Shown: positions 31,211 to 35,976 of the stretch, piece by piece
How the letters are laid out: each line of letters opens with the position of its first letter
Numbering within the stretch: position 1 is the stretch's first letter
Assembly: GCA_018713725.1 (NCBI GenBank)
Contig: DVOJ01000016.1
Location: 1-35,976 of the forward strand
Direction of reading: 5' to 3'
Length of the DNA: 35,976 nucleotides
DNA from: Candidatus Caccopulliclostridium gallistercoris
Lineage (GTDB): Bacteria > Bacillota > Clostridia > Christensenellales > UBA1242
The notes under the pieces: model-generated
What the model was told of the DNA's origin: nothing
The model's database searches: none
Seen by the model: only the letters and a program-made list of their open reading frames with translations
Translations under genes and position numbers: made by a program

Positions 31211-31218
31211 GTTATTAT
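31190..31218 (+). promoter_or_regulatory. Promoter of the 229-residue coiled-coil protein gene
   Basis: TTGTTT (31190-31195), 17-nt spacer, TATTAT (31213-31218). It is embedded in the truA terminator. Confidence 0.65.
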
Positions 31219-31245
31219 AAATGCATACAAAGGAGAAATACTAAA

Positions 31246-31935
31246 ATGTATCCATTAGAAGAAAAGATAGACGGAGATTATGTAGAACTTGTTCATTTTT
31301 TAAACTCTCTTAATAAAAGGTTTTTAATAGTTAGCGGAAAGGATGTTATGGAGTTTGACGCCTATCTAACGGAAGAGTTTCCAAATACTTTAAAATTAAT
31401 TAAGTCATCTAAAACGCAAAAGGAATTAGATAGTAATTTAAACGTGCTATTCGAGCACTTTGATAGCAAAGTAGCAGATATTTTATCCGGCAAAGGCGAT
31501 ATGCAAACAAGGGTGGAGAACGTCTTTAAAGAGATGGGTAGAATTAAGGCTGATGAAAGGGCTAGGGCGGACTGGCAAATTAAAGGCATTAGCCAAAGAA
31601 AGATTGATGGAATTAGCGAGGAACTTCTAGGCGAAAAGAAGCAGCTTAAAAACGCCGTAAACAACCTTCATAATGCAAAGGAAATAATGAAGGATAAGGA
31701 AAAACTTACTAAAATGTTAAAGGTAAGTGGAGCTAGCGAAAATGAGTTTAAATCTCGCTTGTTAAAGGCTTACGAAGGTTACACAAGAGAGCTTAGAAGC
31801 CATAGAGAAAAATATCATAGTTTAGTGCTAGATTACAACGAAATGCTCTTTGAAAACGTTGCTATTGCCGAGATAAACGAAAAGCGTAGCACTTTAAAGC
31901 ATGCCACTATGTCTGTAAGCATGGAAACGGCATAA
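31246..31935 (+). CDS. Helical/coiled-coil protein, unrecognised
   Basis: The ATG at 31246 is preferred over the one at 31186, because AAAGGAGAAA lies just upstream and the longer reading would start inside the terminator. The 229-residue product (MYPLEEKIDGDYVELVHFLN...) is soluble and highly charged, with long predicted helices at about 105-215 (EELLGEKKQLKNAVNNLHNA; RELRSHREKYHSLVLDYNEM). I do not recognise a family. It is a single gene between truA and the rplM leader; no terminator is evident after it. Confidence 0.72.
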   Translation: MYPLEEKIDGDYVELVHFLNSLNKRFLIVSGKDVMEFDAYLTEEFPNTLKLIKSSKTQKELDSNLNVLFEHFDSKVADILSGKGDMQTRVENVFKEMGRIKADERARADWQIKGISQRKIDGISEELLGEKKQLKNAVNNLHNAKEIMKDKEKLTKMLKVSGASENEFKSRLLKAYEGYTRELRSHREKYHSLVLDYNEMLFENVAIAEINEKRSTLKHATMSVSMETA

Positions 31936-31962
31936 ACTTTATAAAAAAATTGTAAAATACTG

Positions 31963-31989
31963 TTGACATTACGTTCAAAATAGTATAAA
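31963..31989 (+). promoter_or_regulatory. Promoter of the rplM-rpsI operon
   Basis: TTGACA (31963-31968) and TATAAA (31984-31989) are separated by only 15 nt; shifting the -35 to TGTTGA gives 17. One of these should drive the ribosomal operon. Confidence 0.65.
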
Positions 31990-31995
31990 CTTAAT

Positions 31996-32046
31996 GCGTC
32001 TTAACTTTTAAGGCGCTTTTTATTTGTGGATTAGCCCCCTGCAAAT
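31996..32046 (+). promoter_or_regulatory. Structured 5' leader of rplM (L13-leader-like)
   Basis: GCGTCTTAA (31996-32004) pairs with TTAAGGCGC (32008-32016) across a CTT loop and is followed by T5, an early terminator shape. ATTTG (32022-32026) and CAAAT (32042-32046) close a second small stem around GGATTAGCCCCCTG. In Firmicutes an L13 leader RNA precedes rplM and is thought to mediate feedback control. The match to the Rfam model was not tested. Confidence 0.55.
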
Positions 32047-32082
32047 ACGTTTAAAAGCAAGGCAAATATTTTGGAGGAAATT

Positions 32083-32526
32083 ATGAAAACATTGATGGCA
32101 AAACCAGCAGAAGTTGAAAGAAAATGGTATATTGTAGATGCAACAGATATGCCACTTGGAAGATTAGCTAGTCAAGTTGCCGACATACTTCACGGCAAGA
32201 ACAAAGTAGACTACACACCAAACGTTGATGCTGGCGACCACGTTATAGTTATAAATTCAGACAACGTTGTTTTAACAGGAAAGAAACTTTCACAAAAGAA
32301 ACTTCGTTGGCACACAGGCTACGTAGGTGGCTTAAAAGAAGTAGATTACAAAACTCTTATGGCAAACAATTCCGATAAGGCTGTTATTCAAGCAGTTAAG
32401 GGAATGCTTCCAAAGAACTCTCTTGGCAGAAAAATGCTAACTCGCCTTAGAGTGTTCAAAGGTGCAGAGCACGACCACATTGCTCAACAACCAATTTCCA
32501 TAGAGTTAAAAGGAGCTAGAAAATAA
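32083..32526 (+). CDS. rplM: 50S ribosomal protein L13
   Basis: The start at 32083 has GGAGG (32073-32077) 5 nt upstream; an upstream in-frame ATG at 32071 would overlap that site. The 147-residue protein has [58 protein letters not shown] and [19 protein letters not shown], diagnostic of L13. It is an early-assembling large-subunit protein. The stop shares one base with the rpsI ATG. Confidence 0.97.
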   Translation: MKTLMAKPAEVERKWYIVDATDMPLGRLASQVADILHGKNKVDYTPNVDAGDHVIVINSDNVVLTGKKLSQKKLRWHTGYVGGLKEVDYKTLMANNSDKAVIQAVKGMLPKNSLGRKMLTRLRVFKGAEHDHIAQQPISIELKGARK

Positions 32527-32939
32527 TGGCAAAGATGGCTTTAAAACAAAAGGTTCAATTTTTAGGAACTGGAAGAAGAAAGAAAGCAATAGCAAGGGTT
32601 AGGCTTGTTCCAAATGGTAAGGGAACAATTACTATAAATAAGGAAAACATTGACGATTATTTTAAGAGCGAAGTTTTAAAACTTATTGTTCGTCAACCAT
32701 TAGAGCTTACGTCAACCAAAGATAAGTACGATATTTTTGTAAACGTTATTGGTGGCGGTTTAACAGGTCAAGCTGGTGCTATAAGTTTAGGTATATCAAG
32801 AGCTTTAATCAAGGCAGAAGAAAATTTAAGACCAGAGCTTAAAAAAGGCGGCTTCTTAACACGTGATTCTAGAACAAAGGAAAGAAAGAAGTACGGCTTA
32901 AAGAAAGCGCGTAAAGCTCCACAATTTAGCAAACGTTAA
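32526..32939 (+). CDS. rpsI: 30S ribosomal protein S9
   Basis: The 137-residue protein has [20 protein letters not shown], the internal [20 protein letters not shown] and the C-terminal [18 protein letters not shown], whose terminal arginine reaches the P-site tRNA. AGGAG (32511-32515) serves the ATG at 32526. The rplM-rpsI pair is conserved in nearly all bacteria and here ends at a strong terminator. Confidence 0.97.
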   Translation: MAKMALKQKVQFLGTGRRKKAIARVRLVPNGKGTITINKENIDDYFKSEVLKLIVRQPLELTSTKDKYDIFVNVIGGGLTGQAGAISLGISRALIKAEENLRPELKKGGFLTRDSRTKERKKYGLKKARKAPQFSKR

Positions 32940-32956
32940 TATTTTAATAATAGAAG

Positions 32957-32982
32957 CACAAGGGTTTCCCTTGTGTTTTTTT
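32957..32982 (+). terminator. Terminator of the rplM-rpsI operon
   Basis: CACAAGGG (32957-32964), loop TTT, CCCTTGTG (32968-32975), then a T7 run. Confidence 0.92.
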
Positions 32983-33050
32983 ATGCAAAATTAAGAAGTT
33001 GATGTTTAAGGAAAAGAATAACAGATATAAGAAAAATTGTAATTTTAAAT

Positions 33051-33108
33051 AAAAAATGCCTAAAAATGAAATGAACTACTAGGAGCACTTCAAAAATAGG
33101 CATTTTTT
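33051..33108. terminator. Bidirectional terminator of the epimerase-like gene
   Basis: AAAAAATGCCTA (33051-33062) pairs with TAGGCATTTTTT (33097-33108), closing a 34-nt loop, with A/T runs on both sides. It lies just after the minus-strand epimerase stop (33116). Confidence 0.75.
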
Positions 33109-33115
33109 TTATTTT

Positions 33116-34132
33116 TTAAAAACGTTCTGGGTAACAGGCCTTCATTGTTTCCGCTATGCTTTCTTTTACGTCTCTGCCACCAGTAAAGCCAAGCTCTGTG
33201 AACTTTAATTCTTCTTTTATTGGCTCAGGATTGATATAGAATTTTTTATTTTGAATTTGCGTCATAAGTTTGGCTGCGTTTAAGCCGCTCTCTTTACCTT
33301 GCTTTTTTATGTGTTTTACCATTTTTTTAGCGCCAAGCGCACATAAAAAGGCGGGAAGCTCTTTGTATGGACGGTTGTCTTTGCTTTCTTTCATCATTAG
33401 CATTACTAGGTCTTTATAAGTCATATTTTCTTTGGCTACTGGGTATGCCGTTTTACTTTTGCCGTTAATAGCTATTGCAACTATATATTCTGCTACGCCT
33501 GTAACGTCTATCATTGCTGTGCCGCCACCTGCTGGGAAGAATACACTTTTCATGCCGTCGAAATTGCTTAGGAAACTATCTCTCCAAAGTGGTTTTCGTT
33601 CTGGCATAGTTCCAAATATGTATGGAAGTTCTGCTACCATAACGTCAAAGTTCTCATCTGCCAAACTAAACACGGCTTCTTCCTGCATTGTTCTAGCTTT
33701 AATATAAGGGTGATATTTCCCAAGCTCGCCATTTTGAAGTTTATCAAAATGGGCAAAGTATGAGCCTAATACTACGCACCTTTTTATGCCAGCATTTTTT
33801 GCACATTCACAAATTCTTTTACTTTGGTTTACAAGCTTTTCTGCAAAAAAATCTATTGCTGGCGCGTCTGGCACAACGCGGTCGTCTGGACCAAGCGCGT
33901 ATATGAAGGCATCGTAATTATTTTTCTTTAAAAGTTTAATAATTTCTTCGTCGCTCATTTCAAAAAGATTGCCAAAGCTAAGGCCAATATTTTTTGGAAA
34001 CCAATCTAAATTATTTAGTTCTTTTGGCAAAGCAATAGTATCCACTTTAATATTCATTTTATCAAATTGCATTGCAGTGTAGTAACCTAAGAATCCTGTT
34101 CCACCTGCAATAAAAACATTTTTTAATTCCAT
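33116..34132 (-). CDS. NAD-dependent epimerase/dehydratase-family (atypical SDR) protein
   Basis: The 338-residue protein begins MELKNVFIAGGTGFLGYYTA with the Rossmann GGTGFLGY, followed by FIYALGPDDRVVPDAPA and VVLGSYFAHFDK. No clear YxxxK is seen at the usual place (YHPYIKARTMQEE keeps Y and K in a loose form), so it may be an atypical SDR acting as an isomerase or reductase. The substrate is unknown. It has an excellent AGGAGG 4 nt before the ATG. It is monocistronic, with a TATAAT box (34159-34154) upstream. Confidence 0.82.
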   Translation of the reverse strand: MELKNVFIAGGTGFLGYYTAMQFDKMNIKVDTIALPKELNNLDWFPKNIGLSFGNLFEMSDEEIIKLLKKNNYDAFIYALGPDDRVVPDAPAIDFFAEKLVNQSKRICECAKNAGIKRCVVLGSYFAHFDKLQNGELGKYHPYIKARTMQEEAVFSLADENFDVMVAELPYIFGTMPERKPLWRDSFLSNFDGMKSVFFPAGGGTAMIDVTGVAEYIVAIAINGKSKTAYPVAKENMTYKDLVMLMMKESKDNRPYKELPAFLCALGAKKMVKHIKKQGKESGLNAAKLMTQIQNKKFYINPEPIKEELKFTELGFTGGRDVKESIAETMKACYPERF

Positions 34133-34153
34133 AATTCCTCCTAATATTATTTT

Positions 34154-34159
34154 ATTATA
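34154..34159 (-). promoter_or_regulatory. -10 box of the epimerase-like gene
   Basis: TATAAT on the minus strand (34159-34154). The start near 34147 would give a leader of about 15 nt beginning close to AGGAGG (34142-34137). No convincing -35 box was found in this A/T-rich gap. Confidence 0.5.
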
Positions 34160-34221
34160 TTTTTTAAAAATATCAAAATATTTTATTTTTTTTAAAAAAT
34201 TTATGTGTTTTTATCGTTATT

Positions 34222-34938
34222 TTAATTATTTTTTAATTTTTCTTTATTTTTTAAATGCCTAGAAAGATATATAAAACCAGTATCTGCAAGGGCAATTAAC
34301 ACTTTTAAAAGATACATTGTGCCGGCAATTTCTAAAAGTTCTATAAAGGGCATTGTGCCAATGTATGCAATTAAAGTAAAAATAATTGTATCTACAAGCT
34401 GGCTTACAATTGTGCTAAGATTATTAGAAAGCCATAGTTTATTATATTTTTCTTTTAATTTTTTAAAGATAAATACATCTAAAAATTGGCTACATAAAAA
34501 TGCAACTAGGCTAGCTAGGCAAATTCTAGGAATTATACTAAAAATTTCAACTAAGCTAGGCTGAATTGTATCTAGGCTGCTTGGAATAAAGGTTAAGCAT
34601 AATGCCATAAGAGCTGTAAAGAGTATCATAAAAATAAAGCCATATAGCACGCTTTTATTTGCGCTTTTAGAGCCTTCGTTTTCATTTAAAATGTCTGTTG
34701 CTAAAAATACGTTAGAGTAGGCTACATTTCCAAGGATTGTTGTAAGCCCAAAAATTTCTACCATTTTTAAAGATTGAATATTAGCTATAATAATAGAAAC
34801 GCATATCCAAATATACGTGCCTTCCTTTCCAAAAAGTTTGTAGACGAAAACTGTTATTAGAAAGGTTATTATTAAGTAAATGATAGATAAAAATATGTTC
34901 ATTTGAAGTATTTTAATAAAATTAAACTTTTTTGTCAA
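34222..34938 (-). CDS. Queuosine precursor transporter (YhhQ/QPTR family)
   Basis: The 238-residue protein is an integral membrane protein of about six helices. It has IIIANIQSLKMVEIFGLTTI and LGNVAYSNVFLATDILNENE, the hallmark of the YhhQ/DUF165 family, plus LWLSNNLSTIVSQLVDTIIF. The family imports queuosine precursors such as preQ0/preQ1. The start is uncertain: 34938 is TTG with only a weak AAAG upstream, while an internal ATG at 34902 (MNIFLSIIY) has no ribosome site. Its 5' region overlaps the divergent promoter of the next gene. Confidence 0.85.
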   Translation of the reverse strand: MTKKFNFIKILQMNIFLSIIYLIITFLITVFVYKLFGKEGTYIWICVSIIIANIQSLKMVEIFGLTTILGNVAYSNVFLATDILNENEGSKSANKSVLYGFIFMILFTALMALCLTFIPSSLDTIQPSLVEIFSIIPRICLASLVAFLCSQFLDVFIFKKLKEKYNKLWLSNNLSTIVSQLVDTIIFTLIAYIGTMPFIELLEIAGTMYLLKVLIALADTGFIYLSRHLKNKEKLKNN

Positions 34939-34966
34939 AGATTTACTTTAAAGATTATAGCTTTTA

Positions 34967-34975
34967 TGTTATAAT
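34967..34975 (+). promoter_or_regulatory. Extended -10 promoter of the YwaF-like gene, leaderless
   Basis: TGT followed by TATAAT (34970-34975), then exactly 6 nt before the ATG at 34982. There is no Shine-Dalgarno. A minus-strand TATAAT (34959-34954) for the transporter lies just upstream, so the two promoters interlock. Confidence 0.75.
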
Positions 34976-34981
34976 ATTCTT

Positions 34982-35716
34982 ATGTTTGATTGGAGTGCGA
35001 AAGAAAAAATAATTTTACCTATTATGATAGTGGTTTTACTTATTTTGGCAATAGGTATTTGTTTGTTGACTAAAAATAAGTCTGAAAAAATAAAAAGATT
35101 ACCACTACTTATTATCACTATAATTATTCTTGCACTAGAAGTAGCAAAACAGATTTATAATATTTGTATAGGTTATAACCTATGGGCAATTCCGCTTCAT
35201 TTTTGTAGTTTATTTATGTTTTTTTATTCATTTTCGAACTTTGGGAAGGGAAAACTAAAAAGGTTTGGCGATATTATGACAGTTTGCTGCACGTTTTTAG
35301 TAATACTTCTTTTCTATATAAACCCTAGCAATATAATAGGGGAGTCGTGCGAAAACGTGTTTGCTAACTTTTCAAGTTTTCACACATTCACATATCACCA
35401 TTTGTTGTTTTTATACTATTTTATATTTTTAGGCTCCAATTTAATTTTAGCAAAGTTTTCTGACCTTTGGTACATTTTAATTGGCATAGTTAGCTATGCT
35501 GTGGTAGCAGTAACTTTTGCATATGCTTTGAATGTGAATTTCTGTTCTATTCTTCATAATAGCGTGGTTTTTTTAGAAGCAATACGTGAAAGCGCTGGTG
35601 GCGTGGTTTACACATTAGTTCTATTTAGCATTGGCGTTTTAGGAGTCATGGCGGTGTATGTTGTGTATACGCTTTTAAATAGAAAGATAAATTTAGGTAA
35701 AATAAAAGAGCCTTAA
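34982..35716 (+). CDS. YwaF-like (TIGR02206) integral membrane protein
   Basis: The 244-residue protein has about six or seven membrane helices. It carries the family-type segments EVAKQIYNICIGYNLWAIPL, HFCSLFMFFYSF and FHTFTYHHLLFLYYFIFLG; the 'PLHxCSL' motif is characteristic of YwaF/TIGR02206 proteins, which have no known function. The start codon follows the -10 box by 6 nt. The stop lies inside a small hairpin, and a dispersed repeat begins 10 nt later. Confidence 0.78.
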   Translation: MFDWSAKEKIILPIMIVVLLILAIGICLLTKNKSEKIKRLPLLIITIIILALEVAKQIYNICIGYNLWAIPLHFCSLFMFFYSFSNFGKGKLKRFGDIMTVCCTFLVILLFYINPSNIIGESCENVFANFSSFHTFTYHHLLFLYYFIFLGSNLILAKFSDLWYILIGIVSYAVVAVTFAYALNVNFCSILHNSVVFLEAIRESAGGVVYTLVLFSIGVLGVMAVYVVYTLLNRKINLGKIKEP

Positions 35717-35726
35717 ATTAGGCTCT
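35707..35726 (+). terminator. Hairpin at the YwaF-like stop, T-tract missing
   Basis: AGAGCCT (35707-35713) pairs with AGGCTCT (35720-35726). It has the A-run before the stem that is typical of terminators, but CAGACTG of repeat copy 3 follows where the T-run is expected. It may be a terminator split by insertion. Confidence 0.5.
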
Positions 35727-35976
35727 CAGACTGCCCAAAAACTGCGCGACCGAAAAATTCTTTGAATTTTTCTTACTGCGTTTACTGAAAAACGCCTAAA
35801 AAGAGGCTTAAGGAAACTAAACTCCTGCTTTTGCGTCAAAAGCTACGCTTTAATGAATTTTGCAAAGCAAAATATCATACTAACGCTTGCTTTTTCCTTT
35901 CCCCAAAAATTATTCTAATTTCTGGAGACCCCGAAATTTTTCGAGCCTTGCCTCGCTCGGTTAAATGAACAGTCTG
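35727..35976 (+). repeat. Dispersed repeat with terminal inverted repeats, copy 3 (divergent)
   Basis: A 250-bp relative of copies 1 and 2: it begins CAGACTGCCCAAAAAC, ends AACAGTCTG at the last base of the window, and shares AGCTACGCTTTAATGAATTT, TTTCCCCAAAAAT, GACCCCGAAA and CGAGCCTTGCCTC. The left half differs, with its own GAAAAATTC/GAATTTTTC hairpin (35752-35772). The ATTTTGC/GCAAAAT hairpin is kept with a different loop; the CCCCAAAAAT stem has two mismatches. No ORF. Confidence 0.85.

Overview
The window looks like a stretch of chromosome from an anaerobic, AT-rich Gram-positive bacterium, most likely an uncultured member of Clostridia (Bacillota). The basis is strong AGGAGG-type ribosome sites, sigma-A-type promoters (TTGACA / TATAAT), a single-polypeptide pyruvate:ferredoxin oxidoreductase, a secG-rnr-smpB-ssrA order typical of Firmicutes, and a UgtP-like glycolipid glycosyltransferase. 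Both edges fall in repeats: the left edge lies in a 15-bp tandem repeat and the right edge is the last base of a dispersed repeat. The window may therefore be a whole assembly contig.

Layout. 1-923 (-): 3' truncated secreted SIMPL/DUF541 protein with a C-terminal STTDK repeat. 1116-7123 (+): HAD hydrolase, UgtP-like glycosyltransferase, the complete dTDP-L-rhamnose pathway (rfbA, rfbD, rfbB, rfbC) and a GT2 glycosyltransferase, closed by a bidirectional terminator. 7155-8460 (-): zinc-ribbon membrane protein, thymidine kinase, FeoA-like protein. 8558-10181 (+): a minimal two-gene Suf system (SufC plus one short SufB/D). 10260-12982 (+): small membrane protein, secG, rnr. 13203-17706 (+): a VirB4-like ATPase and an unrecognised 600-residue protein, placed between rnr and smpB. 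18019-18822 (+): smpB and ssrA (tmRNA). 18840-23723 (+): DUF5662-like protein, MTH1-like Nudix hydrolase, stand-alone FakA-like domain, membrane-anchored coiled-coil protein, patatin-like phospholipase, ComEC-like metallo-beta-lactamase. 23974-29954 (+): a shikimate-kinase-like protein without a P-loop, transketolase and nifJ. 30389-32939 (+): truA, a coiled-coil protein, rplM-rpsI. 33116-34938 (-): an NAD-dependent epimerase-like protein and a queuosine precursor transporter. 34982-35716 (+): a YwaF-like membrane protein.

The functions are mostly core: envelope glycan and lipid synthesis, Fe-S assembly, protein export, trans-translation, ribosome synthesis, tRNA modification, and anaerobic pyruvate and pentose metabolism. 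The accessory signals worth attention are: (i) a 222-250 bp repeat with terminal inverted repeats, in three copies, each placed just after a stop codon; (ii) a 97-nt sequence built from three perfect hairpins inside a perfect 10-bp stem; (iii) the VirB4-like ATPase plus unknown partner inside a classically conserved gene array; (iv) five genes whose -10 box lies 6-7 nt before the ATG with no Shine-Dalgarno, predicting leaderless mRNAs; (v) terminators whose 3' arm or T-tract is reused as the next promoter.

All calls come from reading the sequence and remembered family features. No database search or folding program was run.
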